Part shown: positions 47,859 to 57,102 of the stretch, piece after piece
How positions within the stretch are numbered: the first letter of the stretch is position 1
Layout: each line of letters opens with the position of its first letter
NCBI GenBank assembly: GCA_030374765.1
Contig: JARGXX010000096.1
Location: 248,001 to 312,000, forward strand
Direction of reading: 5' to 3'
Source: Agarophyton chilense
Lineage: Eukaryota > Rhodophyta > Florideophyceae > Gracilariales > Gracilariaceae
Length of the DNA stretch: 64,000 bases
Translations under genes and position numbers: made by a program
The notes under the pieces: generated by a model
Told to the model about the DNA's origin: nothing
Database searches by the model: none
The model's input: only the letters and a program-made list of their open reading frames with translations

Positions 47859-48638
47859 TTAGAGCATCTGGTCTGGAACCAAGTATCCCAGTCGAGATCT
47901 GGTAGGGTGTTCCCACCGGGAGGATTCCCAATACAGATTATCACGTTTGCGGAGATAGCGGAATTCTGCGCGTGGTTGAGGACTGTCAGAACAGAGGGCC
48001 ATGTTGGATACTTCACCAACACCGCGCCACCTTTGAACATCCAAAGCCACTAGGTTCTCGACATACGAGTAGGCATCGCCATTTGTTCCGGCACACCAGG
48101 TATCGAATTGCCAATCCTCATTGAGAGGTACCGAGCCGATAATGCGGAGTAATCGCTGGTACACCAGACGGGTGAATCGTTCGCGCACCGCGAGCAAGCT
48201 CTCGTTTCCGAAGCGACTGGTGGCATTGTTTGGGACGGCGCAATGGATCAACCAATCTGTTATAAACAACGCATGCCATGGGGTACCATCCGGAAGACGA
48301 CCAGCGACCACATACTGATTCATCAGAGCTTCGTCGCAGACCTCCGCAGGGAAAACCCAAGGTGCTCGAGCGTATAAGGCAGAGTGCAGCAGGGGGTCTC
48401 GGCCGACGAAGTCCGCGTAGTGTGAAAACCTCTGTACGGAGGAGGACGCAGGTTGCAGAACAGCTGCCGTGGAGGTAAGGTATGCAAGACCAGGACTGGA
48501 AGCCGATTGCGGCGAAGGGACAGTTCGGGAGAGTGGAGTGGAACCTCTAGGCTGCGCAGAAGTCTGCCGAAACGGAGTGTTGTCGAGATTGTCAAAGAAC
48601 GTATGTAGATTGACCACGTACGACGGAAGGTTGCTCAT
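47859..48638 (-). pseudogene. Element D antisense frame, N-terminal part
   Basis: The open frame reaches from 48779, but the first ATG is at 48638 (MSNLPSYVVNLHTFFDNL), about 180 bases inside the 3' LTR border, leaving a coding region of 260 residues. The product has a Ser/Pro/Gln-rich part and then a compact domain of about 150 residues rich in Trp (PDGTPWHALFITDWLIH, RERFTRLVYQRLLRIIG, EDWQFDTWCAG, LVALDVQRWRG). I do not recognise it. Antisense genes at this place are known from some plant retrotransposons and from deltaretroviruses, where the 3' LTR serves as promoter. Confidence 0.6.
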
Positions 48639-48801
48639 CGCGAGATGTCGGATACAAGAAAAGCTAGAAATATGGAATAGCGAGATGATCGCAAGGTGGA
48701 GTAGGAAAACGCAAGGTTGTGATACGAAAAGAAGAATCGGAATGTCCGAGAAGCGCGCTGCGATTGCTTTTACAGACAATGCGTCGTGAGGGCTCCGCTC
48801 T

Positions 48802-48814
48802 TAACGGGGGGGTA
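48802..48814 (+). other. Element D polypurine tract
   Basis: A run of seven G (acggggggg) immediately before the 3' LTR. Its place makes it the primer for plus-strand synthesis. Confidence 0.75.
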
Positions 48815-49591
48815 TGTAGTATTCTGGATGCACCCGAGTTCGACCGTTCGAAATACTACGAAGTCGCGATACGGCATTCATAAGCTATTGCTTAGGCGAT
48901 ACTCGACTACGAGAAGTTATGAGAAGAATTAATTCTTGGAAAGGTTTGGACAAGAGAAATTTAAGTAGGATGTACTGTATTTAGAGTACACTGTAAGGTG
49001 CGATCACCAAATATTTTATTTGGTATTATTTAGATATTTGTGTAGTGGCACGCCACGTGTATGCATTACTGTACAGTACTTGCTTTGCCTCTCGGCACAT
49101 TAAAGGTCGCAAGTTTCAGGTGAGGACGGCAGAAGGCCAACCAATAACCAACTTAAACTCCATCTTGGTGAGTCCTAGAAATCCTAAAGTGGTTCACCAC
49201 AAAGGGGAACCTATAGTATCAGTCCTTAACCGTTCTGAGCTAAAGCTCTTTTCCCGAGGATACCCATTACTGTTGCGCATTTACCGCCCTTTTTCTACAG
49301 CTTTCTGTGTGTGTGTGTTGTTTCTTTGTTGTTTTCCCTACCGTTACCTGGTTATTTGTGTTATCACAAGGATTGTCGAGCCGATCTCGTGTGCATTACG
49401 TACCGCCGTATCTGGACATTTGCCTCTGGAATACACGTATTATCCCCATCGTTCAGGCACACCTCGCTGCTTTCCGCACACTCTTTTCTTATCTAAGAAC
49501 CGTCGCTCGCAAGGCGACACCCGCTCTTCGCGGTTATTTCTGTGGATACCCACTTCACCGAGACCTCTACAGTCTTCAGTCTAATACCACA
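48815..49591 (+). repeat. Element D, 3' LTR
   Basis: Starts tgtagtattctggatgca and ends ctaataccaca. It is followed by the target duplication tcgtc and the continuation of element E. Confidence 0.95.
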
Positions 49592-49596
49592 TCGTC

Positions 49597-49990
49597 GCGG
49601 CAGCAACGGGCTATGCGGGCATATGCCAACAACCATGAGGTGTCGATTTCGGCTTCTGCGAGTGTAGCACCCTGCAAGACCTTGTAGCCTTAGACAGGAG
49701 GATTCCCATTTCCCTCATACTTGAGGCTAAGATACACATGTTAAGAGATCGGCAATCACGCGTGTGTTCACTTAGCCTATTATTCTTTTGGCCGTACTTG
49801 AAACAAGCTTACCGCCAGAAATTCTGGGGACTCTCTTTGACAAAAGAGAGAGGCACACCAAGGGGACAACCACGGCGTCGACCTGAAAGCCTTTCTTAAC
49901 TTAAAGCCAAGGGAGGTGCGCGCCGCCGTTGCAGCCAGCCCTAGCTCATCGAAGGTAAGCCAAACTTGATCCAAAGTTAAATCCAAACAT
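49597..49990 (-). pseudogene. Element E gag-like region, part after element D
   Basis: The minus strand reads LAEAEIDTSWLLAYARIARC just before the D insertion, and upstream WLTFDELGLAATAARTSLGF and LRKAFRSTPWL. This is the upstream part of the DIRS-like element. Function as a gag-like protein is inferred from position only. Confidence 0.45.
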
Positions 49991-49997
49991 TGAATTA

Positions 49998-50094
49998 TAT
50001 CATACACGGCGAGACGTGTACGGTGCCGTACCACCCTTGTTATCCAGATGCATTGCGTTTCATGCGCATAAACTGCGTCTACAAAGCACGAAAT
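49998..50094 (+). repeat. Element E, right copy of terminal direct repeat
   Basis: Same orientation and nearly same sequence as 23245-23341. Directly after it the integrase sequence of element F resumes. Confidence 0.85.
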
Positions 50095-50099
50095 AAGAC

Positions 50100-50350
50100 A
50101 GAAGCGGGCCCTCGAATCACGTCTTCCAAAAGCCGTTCCCCACGATTTCGAAGCAGGGCAAAAGGTTTTGATCTATCTAGAAAAAGAGCTACCTCGATGG
50201 ACTGGACCGTTTGAAGTAATCAGAGTTACAGGCAAACAAATTTTCGTAAGAGAGAAAAATGGCGAGAAAGTCCAACAGGGTATTACGCAAGCCAAACCTT
50301 ATATTTCCGAAAAATCTGAAGTCAATTCTGAATTATTTATTCTTAATGGT
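50100..50350 (+). pseudogene. Element F integrase, end
   Basis: After the E insertion the plus strand reads the integrase C-terminal module (VLIYLEKELPRWTGPFEVIR style, with GKQIFVREKNGEKVQQ). It fits where element F broke off at about 23190. Confidence 0.75.
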
Positions 50351-51960
50351 TTCGATAATATCCTTAACTACGATTTCAAAAAGTTTTCAGACGAAAGTGA
50401 AGGAATCACGGGCAACGATGAAGAATCAATATGTATTTTTGAAACCCTGAAACCAAGTGGTCCTCGTTGGAATTCCCCAAAGTTCTCAGAAGCAAAGAAG
50501 AAAGAAATTGATGGTTTAAAGCGACGAAATACTTGGAAAGTTTTTAGACCTAGAACAGTTTCAAAAGATGCAAATAGTTTAGGATCTAGATTTGTGTTAT
50601 CAATCAAGAATCCAGGAACTGAAGAAGAAATTGATAAGGCGAGACTTGTGGCCCAAGGATTTTCTGATAAGAAGCAGAACTACTTAGAGCATAATGTCAC
50701 TTTCGTCTGCAATGGTACAGTTCGACTTATTATGACAATGGCCCCAATGTTCGACTCCAAGGTATGGAGTCACGATTTCACTCAAGCCTACATTCAGAGG
50801 AATCAAGACCTTACACGGAAGGTATACATACGACCTCCCAAGGATATGGATGTATCAAAAGACAGTCTCTTCCTTTTTATGAAACCACTGAATGGTTTAG
50901 CAGATGCCTGTGATTATTGAAAATTGACCATTATGTCACATCTACGAGAAGAACTGGAAATGACAGCTGTGAAAGGTGATATTCCTTGTTTTTTCAAGAA
51001 ATCTGAAGGTATTCTTTATGGAAGCATGGGATCATATGTTGACGACTCGGTTATTACTGGTCAAGATGAATTTATTAAGTCCACAAACAAAATTCTAGAA
51101 CGTTTCAAATCACGAGACATAGTTGTTGGTTTTTTAAAATTCGGTGTAACTCAAGTTACGGCCAACTGAGAACAATACAAAATCATCAAAAAGATTTCAA
51201 GAATAGAATGATGCCAGTGGAGAATACCAATATCTATGCAGAGTTCAGATCCAAAAGACCTCAACTTATCTGGCTTGTAATCTCAATTACACACATTTCT
51301 TTCTTCGTGAACAAAACTGCTCAGGTCACAAAGAAAATGTTCACGAAATCCATTGGACGAAGAATGACTGAAGTCATTAAGGAGATTCAAGGACAAGCAA
51401 ATACTTTGAAGTTTGTGAAGCCTGATCAAATCTCTCTCTGTATACGAGCATACAGAGCTTCTTCACTTACGAATAATGAAAACAGTGCTTCCCAACTTGG
51501 CTTCTTTATTCTATTGGCTGATCTTTCCAATCATTGTAACATAGACTAAAGTTAAAAGAGCCGTCGAGTTGTGAGCTCTGAATAAGGAGGTGAGGATAAT
51601 GCTTTTACTGATGATTTTGAGTTCGCATACACGTTTAAATTTGACTTGGAAACTTTACTCGACCAAATAATTCCAATAAGAATGTTCACGGATTTCAAGA
51701 GCCTTTTCGATTTCATCACAAAAGCTTTATCTACAGCTGCAAAATGACTATCAACCGATATTTCAGCAGTCAGTGAAGCTTATGAAAGAAATGAAATATC
51801 TGACGTTGGATTTGTGAAATCTGAAAACCATTCTGCTGACATTTTTACGAAAAAAATCAACAAAGCATACAGAAATATTTTCGAAAACAACCATTGTGAT
51901 CACGAAATTGAACAATGGATAATTCGTCCATCTACTTGAATAATTGTTTTGCTTAAAAGA
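50350..51960 (+). pseudogene. Element F reverse transcriptase and RNase H
   Basis: Blocks: FSEAKKKEIDGLKRRNTWKV, LGSRFVLSIKN, KARLVAQGFSDKKQNYLEHN, SHDFTQAYIQ, YIRPPKDMDV, KPLNGLADACDYW-like sequence, GSYVDDSVITGQ (the YVDD box), and further right an RNase H end with SADIFTKKINKAYRN. It is the copia polymerase of element F. Fossil in several frames. Confidence 0.88.
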
Positions 51961-51970
51961 AAACTACGAA

Positions 51971-52193
51971 TGTTGAAGACGTCTCGCGAGAGAAGAATGG
52001 AGAATTACATCATGAAATATGTTTTCAGATATCTGCGTAGATTAAACTACAATTCCGACTAGCGAACGTTAGATGGACAGGAAATAGAGTATTTATTTTG
52101 AAGTAGTAGTCTAGTCTAATAGACTTTGAATTAGAATGAAGCTGCTTACTTTGCGTGGGAAAGATCCACACAAAGCTCCAAGCCACTAAAGAA
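51971..52193 (+). repeat. Element F, 3' LTR, first part
   Basis: Starts tgttgaagacgtctcgcg and aligns with 18717-18940. It is interrupted after ccactaaagaa by transposon H. Confidence 0.85.
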
Positions 52194-52194
52194 C

Positions 52195-52216
52195 GTCTGT
52201 GTTCTCGGAATGCTAG
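52195..52216 (+). repeat. Element H left terminal inverted repeat
   Basis: gtctgtgttctcggaatgctag. It pairs with 59459-59480 with one mismatch at the fourth base. Confidence 0.9.
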
Positions 52217-52509
52217 ATAAGTGTGCTAGATAGCTAGTTTTGTAAATAAAAAGCCAAAAAATCTAAGAATTTTGCATATTGCGCTAGTTCGGCACCTGAA
52301 AAAAAAATTTTGGAAATAAGAACTCCATGCATCTTAGTGTTCTGACCACTTAATGCAGTTTAATCTGCATTTGCAGTTTACTGGGCACTTTTGACCGCTC
52401 TAGGTGGAGATCCATACCAAGGCAGTCGTCAGTACCTTCTACCTCCTTACTGGCCCTTTTGCTTACTAGGCTTGTGCTGCGACTTCATCGGTGGATCGAT
52501 AAAGTCGCA

Positions 52510-53150
52510 GGGAACCCCTGTCGGCCGACAAATACGCCATAACATCACGCATGATGCGTTTCTGAGATGTTGGTCGACTGTCGGCCGACAGAATGCAACG
52601 TGTACACCTAGGCGTCCTCAAAATTACAAAATTATATGTATTATGTCGGCCGACAGAAATGCGCGGGGACTTCATCGGGACCCCCGATGAAGTCGGAGCG
52701 CACCTCTGTCGGCCGACAGAGTGCACCGTGTACACCTGGGCGTTCCAAAATTATATGTATTATGTCGGCCGACAGAGGTGCGCTCCGACTTCATCTGGGG
52801 TCCCAATGAATTCCCCGCGCACCTCTGTCGGCCGACATAATACGTATAATTTTGTAATTTTTTTGGACGCCCAGGTGTACACGTTGCATTCTGTCGGCCA
52901 ACAGAGTGCCCCGTGTACATTGTGGCGTTCCAAAATTATATGTATATTGTCGGCCGACAGAGGTGCGTTCCGACTTCATCGGGGGTCCCGATGAAGTCCC
53001 CGCGCACTTCTGTCGGCCGACATAATACATATAATTTTGTAATTTCTTGGACGCCCAGGTGTACACGTTGCATTCTTTTGGCCGACAGAGGTGCGCGGGG
53101 ACTTCATCGGGACCCCCGATGAAGTCGGAGCGCACCTCTGTCGGCCGTCT
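52510..53150. repeat. Array of the 12-bp palindrome tgtcggccgaca in long foldbacks
   Basis: The palindrome tgtcggccgaca, or a one-base variant, occurs about eleven times in 640 bases. Between copies run alternating spacers: one is itself an inverted repeat (ggacttcatcggg...cccgatgaagtc), the other holds gtgtacacc and ttatatgtattatg. Spacer orientation alternates, so each unit can fold into a long hairpin. The array begins some 310 bases from the left end of transposon H. Confidence 0.9.
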
Positions 53151-53167
53151 CCAACTACTAAAGCACA

Positions 53168-53203
<36 letters not shown>

Positions 53204-53204
53204 G
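53168..53204. repeat. (GT)n microsatellite
   Basis: About 17 GT units. A shorter tract with the same flanks (catgttt before, cgctgcgt after) lies at 56688-56705, so the two are parts of duplicated segments. Confidence 0.95.
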
Positions 53205-53395
53205 CTGCGTGTGATACGAATGGGCCACTTGGCGGCGGAACAAGAGTGCCACGGCATCGGATTGGTCGACGGCGACACACGTGTAACAGATGACCAATAG
53301 CGTGCCGTGGCACTCGGCTGGGCGGAAGAACAGTGCTGAGGGTGACACGTGGGTAACAGTAGACCAATCGCGTGCCGTTGCACACCTTGCTCTGG

Positions 53396-53575
53396 GACAA
53401 CTCCAAAAGCAGGGTTTTCTACCCTGCTCCGGGACAACTCCAAGAGCAGGGTTTCCCCACCCCGCTCCGGAACGAGTCCAAGAGCAGGGTTTCGCAACCT
53501 GCTCCAAGACAAGTCCAAGAGCAGGGTTTTTCCACCCCGCTCCAAGAGAAATGCAGAGAGCAGGGTTTCTCACAC
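53396..53575. repeat. Tandem repeat with core gagcagggttt
   Basis: Five copies of gagcagggttt at 30-37 base spacing, each followed by ccccgctcc or cctgctcc, so that each copy can form a stem. The last copy leads directly into the first basic-protein module. Related words (agagcacggtttctcacac) recur at 53965-54020 and 55510-55570. Confidence 0.85.
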
Positions 53576-53582
53576 ACCGCGT

Positions 53583-53864
53583 ATGACTGCAATGAGTCCT
53601 CATTCCGCGCCCACTGCTGGGCACACAGTTGCGAACACTTTTGGCACTAGGGGAAATTTAGATGGGAACGCGGTGAGACGTCCACACGCACCAACGTGGT
53701 TTTTTGACGCTATCATGCCGACCGTACCTTCAACCGATGCAGCCAAAGCTCGCAGAAGGCAACAGTGCAAGCGTGCTGCTGTACGACGAAGAGCTGAAAC
53801 TTCAGAACAGGCCGAAGAACGCAGGCGTCGTAACCGAGAACGCGCTAGAATTCGCCGCGCTTGA
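53583..53864 (+). CDS. Small basic STPR-like protein, module 1a of element H
   Basis: ATG at 53583, 94 residues. The second half is strongly basic: AKARRRQQCKRAAVRRRAET followed by SEQAEERRRRNRERARIRRA. The spacing of R, ET and EQ resembles one to two repeats of the STPR DNA-binding motif (about 23-residue repeats, known from insect FMBP-1 and from some transposon proteins). The first half contains DAIMPTVPSTDAA, shared with the other modules. A role as an element-encoded DNA-binding protein is inference. No transposase signature is present. It might be only an exon. Confidence 0.45.
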   Translation: MTAMSPHSAPTAGHTVANTFGTRGNLDGNAVRRPHAPTWFFDAIMPTVPSTDAAKARRRQQCKRAAVRRRAETSEQAEERRRRNRERARIRRA

Positions 53865-54048
53865 CAAACAAACGCCGATTGCGTTTCAGTGCAATGATGC
53901 CTCACTGCGCGCTTACCGTTGGGCACACAATTGCGCACATGGGCGCTGCGAGAAAAGTCCAAAGAGCACGGCTTTTCACACAGAGCACGGTTCCTGACAC
54001 AGAGCACGGTTTCTCAGCTCATAAGCGCTGCGAGGGTGAGCTTTCAGG

Positions 54049-54360
54049 GTGTTTGTCGGTTTGAACGAGGTACACCATGACACGTTCACGAACACAAACC
54101 AAATTCCTTGCGCAATTGTGCCGAATATACCTTTAATCGAAGCATCTGAAGTTTTGAGAAGACAACAGCGTGACCATGCAGCCGTAAGACCAAGAAATGT
54201 AACGGCAGAACAGTCTAAAAAACGCAGGTGACGTAATGGAAAAAGAGTCAGGAAACAAGGTGCAAATAGGACCACTAAAAAGCGACAGACAAGATTCGAG
54301 AGTGAAAAACAGAGTTCTTCTCAAAGTAGAGAATTTAAACCCCAGAAATAGCGCTCGCGC
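54049..54360 (+). pseudogene. STPR-like module 1b of element H
   Basis: The frame at 54049-54231 and sequence right after it resemble module 1a: CAIVPNIPLIEASEVLRRQQ and RDHAAVRPRNVTAEQSKKRR, then a stop at 54229-54231, and in the same frame RNGKRVRKQGANRTTKKRQT. The start is not an ATG. It corresponds closely to module 2b at 55659-56036, which is open through this point. Confidence 0.4.
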
Positions 54361-54399
54361 GTAAGTGGAGGTTTTGAATGCACTCAGCGCGAAATCTGT

Positions 54400-55150
54400 C
54401 ATTCTTGATCAATTTTTAAGCTGATAAAGGGAATCATGTTACGTTTTCTGCAAAAGGTGGACATTTCAAAGAGAAAAATGAATGGGGCAATATATTAAGC
54501 GGAACAAAAAACCATCAGTCTTTTTAATTACGGTTAGTCACAAGTTCGTACAAAGGACAGCGTTTTTGCTTGGCACGAAATCCCTGCGAGCCTAAAGACG
54601 ATACTTTTAGAGTTTTCGTCTTAAGACTTTGCCCTGACTACCAATATCGTACAGGGGCAATAGTTTGGTAAAAGGGTTGAGTTCCATATTTAAGATAACT
54701 GCTTTTTTCACGGCCTGCCCTATGTCACTCCTTCCCATAGTACATTTCAACCTCAAAACATGCGTGAAAAGCGGTGATAGAAAAGCATTTCGTGCGGGCT
54801 TTCCAGAAATTCTGCCCTGATAAGGTCTTGAATACTAAATCGTAGAGGATGACATTTTGTTTCTTTCGAAGTCTTCCTATGCCTCTCTACATCTTATGAA
54901 CTAGCCATCCGCGTGCAGTGGCACCTTACTGCGTGTTTACCGCTAGGCACACAATTGCTCACATGGGCGTTACAAGCAAAGTCCGCAGAGCACAGGTTCT
55001 CACACAGAGCCCGTTTCTTCACACAGAGAACGGTTTCTCACATCTTGCGTATGAGTGAAACGGCGCCTCATTGTACAAGCCGATTCTAATTTACAATCGC
55101 TACAAACTACTTTCAAAGCTTTTTCTCAACATATGTAAACTGTCAAACGC
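54400..55150. other. Element H, spacer between module copies
   Basis: AT-rich sequence without a recognisable frame. Its left part (gaatggggcaatatatt, aaggacagcgttttt) recurs at 56090-56180, which shows that it belongs to the duplicated unit. At 54930-55060 there are degenerate copies of the words found in the tandem repeats. Confidence 0.5.
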
Positions 55151-55189
55151 GTGCAAAGCACGCTACGGAGCCACTCGCACCAGGAGAAG

Positions 55190-55474
55190 TGCAGAGAGCA
55201 GGGTTTCTCATACACTGCGTATGACTGCAATGACGCCTCATTGCGCGCCCACTACTGGCACACAGTTGCGCAAACTTTCGGTGCTGGGGGAAATTTAGAT
55301 GGGGACGCAGTGAGACGTCCACAGGCACCAACGTGGTCTTTTGACGCTATCATGCCGACCGTACCTTCAACCGATGCAGCCGAAGCTCGCAGATGGTACC
55401 TGTGCGAGCTTGCTGCTGTACGACGAAGAGCTGAAACTTCAGAACAGGCCGAAGAACGCAGGCGTCGCAACTAG
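55190..55474 (+). pseudogene. STPR-like module 2a of element H
   Basis: Homologue of module 1a. The frame at 55151-55474 shares DAIMPTVPSTDAAEARR, then AAVRRRAETSEQAEERRRRN and stops earlier. The ATG start of module 1a exists here too (MTAMTPHCAPTTG) but is out of frame with the basic half, because one base is missing in actactggcacac compared with actgctgggcacac. So this copy is broken at its start or uses another one. Confidence 0.45.
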
Positions 55475-55658
55475 GCACAAAATTGCGCACATGGGCGCTG
55501 CGAGCCAAGTCCAAAGAGCACGGTTTGTGACACAGTGCACGGTTTCTTACAGAGCACGGTTTGTCACACGTCGCCTATGAGTGCAACGGCGCCTTATTGC
55601 GCCGTTATCGCTGGGCTCATCACCGCGCTCATGGGCGCTACGAGGTTGAGTTTGCACG

Positions 55659-56036
55659 GTGTGTGTGAGTTTGAACGAGGTACGGCATGACACGTCCACA
55701 CACATTAACCGGATTCCTTGCGCAATTCTGCCGAACGTACCTTCAATCGATGCAAAGGAAGTTCTGAGAAGACAACAGGGTGGACACGCATCTGTGAGAC
55801 GACGACATGAAACGGCAGGACAGACTGACAAGCGCAGGTGGCGCAATGCAGAAAGATCCAGGAAACAAGAGGCAAATAACACCACTGCAAGGCGACAAAC
55901 AAGATTTGAGAATGAAAAACAGCGTCATTTTCAAAGTAGAGAGCGTAAAACACAGAAAGAGCGCTGGCGCGTAAGTGGAAATTTTGGAATGCACTCACCG
56001 CGAGGGCTGCCTTTCTTGATCATTATCCTAAGCTGA
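55659..56036 (+). CDS. STPR-like module 2b of element H
   Basis: Open for 125 codons from a GTG; no ATG precedes the conserved part, so it may be an internal exon. The product reads CAILPNVPSIDAKEVLRRQQ, GGHASVRRRHETAGQTDKRR, WRNAERSRKQEANNTTARRQ and on to a basic tail. Two to three STPR-like repeats can be seen. It is the most complete of the four modules. A role in binding the palindrome array or the element ends is a guess. Confidence 0.45.
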   Translation: MCVSLNEVRHDTSTHINRIPCAILPNVPSIDAKEVLRRQQGGHASVRRRHETAGQTDKRRWRNAERSRKQEANNTTARRQTRFENEKQRHFQSRERKTQKERWRVSGNFGMHSPRGLPFLIIILS

Positions 56037-56039
56037 AAA

Positions 56040-57100
56040 AAGGATTCATGTTAATGGTTCTGCAAAACTGGGACCCTTCGAAGGGACATATGAATGGGGC
56101 AATATATGTAGTGGAACGAATGACAAGCAGCTTCTCTTCTTACGGTTAGCGACAAGTTCGTACAAAGGACAGCGTTTTGCTTGCCGAGAATGCTTTGCAA
56201 GCCTTAATACGATACGATTCCAGTTCCCGTTTTAACGCCCAAGCAGTTTCCAGTAAAGATGTGCTTTGCACTGACTAACAAAAACGTACAGGGGGAATGT
56301 TTTGGGAGTAGAGTTGGGTTCGACCTACGAGAACTGCTTTTCTCACTGCTTTCTCTATGTTGCTCTCTCCCGTACTACAAACCGTTCCAAGGTCAAAGTA
56401 TGTGTCGGCAACAGCGATAGAAACACATGTGATGTAGTTTTTCGAGAAGTTTTTTTGTGAAAAGTGGTTGGATTATTAAAACTAGAGAAGAAATTGGTTT
56501 TTTTTGCATGTCTTTTAAACTTTTTTCAATCTTTTGCATTAGCCATTCTCAAAAATGTTTCTTTCAAAAGCCAGTCCTGAACGACAATTGCTACGAACTA
56601 CTGTAAAAGCTTTTTCTCAACATACGTAAACTGTCGAACGCGTGCAAAGCACGCTACGGAGCCACTCGTCAGAGTACTAAAGCACATGTTTGTGTGTGTG
56701 TGTGTCGCTGCGTATGATACGAATGGGCCACTTGGCCGCGGAACAAGAGTGCCACGGCATGGGATTGGTCAACGGCGACACACGTGTAACAGATGACCAA
56801 TAGCGTGCCGTGGCACTAGGCTGGGCGGCGGAACAGGAGTGCCACGTGGCAGGATTCAAGGACGGAGACACGTGTACACGCGCTCGCCAATGGCGTGCCG
56901 TTGCACTCGCGTGGGGGGCGGAACCAAGAGTGCCACGGCACGTGATTGAAGGATGTCGACACGTGTAGGAAAGTTGGCCAATGGCATGCCGTAGCACTCC
57001 CCGCAGGCGGAGGAATATTCGTGCAAGCGAGACGTGTGCACTCGCGCGGTCAAGGTAGATGTGTGCAGTGCAACACGAATATAACGCTACAAATGCATGT
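56040..57100. other. Element H, spacer with duplicated blocks
   Basis: No gene recognised. 56604-56662 repeats 55112-55168 (ctttttctcaacat, aaactgtc, gcgtgcaaagcacgctacgg). 56674-56830 repeats 53158-53310 including the GT tract. 56820-57010 holds degenerate tandem repeats with the words gtgccacg and cgtgccgt. The last copy of gtgcaaagcacg, at 57118, touches the end of the transposase frame. Confidence 0.6.
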
Positions 57101-57102
57101 TT

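Larger units (their letters stand above)
32858..49591 (+). mobile_element. Element D: chromodomain Ty3/gypsy retrotransposon with an antisense frame
   Basis: Two LTRs (783 and 777 bases, about 12% apart) and a perfect 5-bp target duplication, tcgtc (32853-32857 and 49592-49596), set the limits. Inside on the plus strand: primer-binding site, gag (split by transposon G), protease, reverse transcriptase, RNase H, integrase, chromodomain. Between the chromodomain and the polypurine tract lies a long antisense frame (46986-48638). It entered the gag region of element E. Fossil with more than five breaks beside the G insertion. It belongs to the same family group as element B. Confidence 0.95.
23190..50100 (-). 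mobile_element. Element E: DIRS-like tyrosine-recombinase retroelement
   Basis: E reads on the minus strand and interrupts the integrase of element F. From right to left: gag-like region (49597-49990 and 32290-32852), reverse transcriptase (31400-32250), RNase H (about 30490-31030), tyrosine recombinase (29825-30200 and 23480-23942). Instead of LTRs, a block of about 90 bases occurs in direct orientation near both ends (23245-23341 and 49998-50094), as in DIRS relatives with split direct repeats. No target duplication is expected for this integration mode and none was seen. It holds elements C and D. Fossil with more than five breaks besides the two insertions. Confidence 0.8.

Noticed and set aside
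52791-53624. 277-codon minus-strand frame with His-Thr repeats.
   Set aside because: It runs through the GT microsatellite and the tandem repeats; the product is repeat translation.
53583-56036. Helitron origin for the basic modules, since similar basic repeats occur in some Helitron proteins.
   Set aside because: No Rep/helicase motif, no CTRR end with hairpin, and the modules lie inside clear inverted repeats of a Plavaka element.
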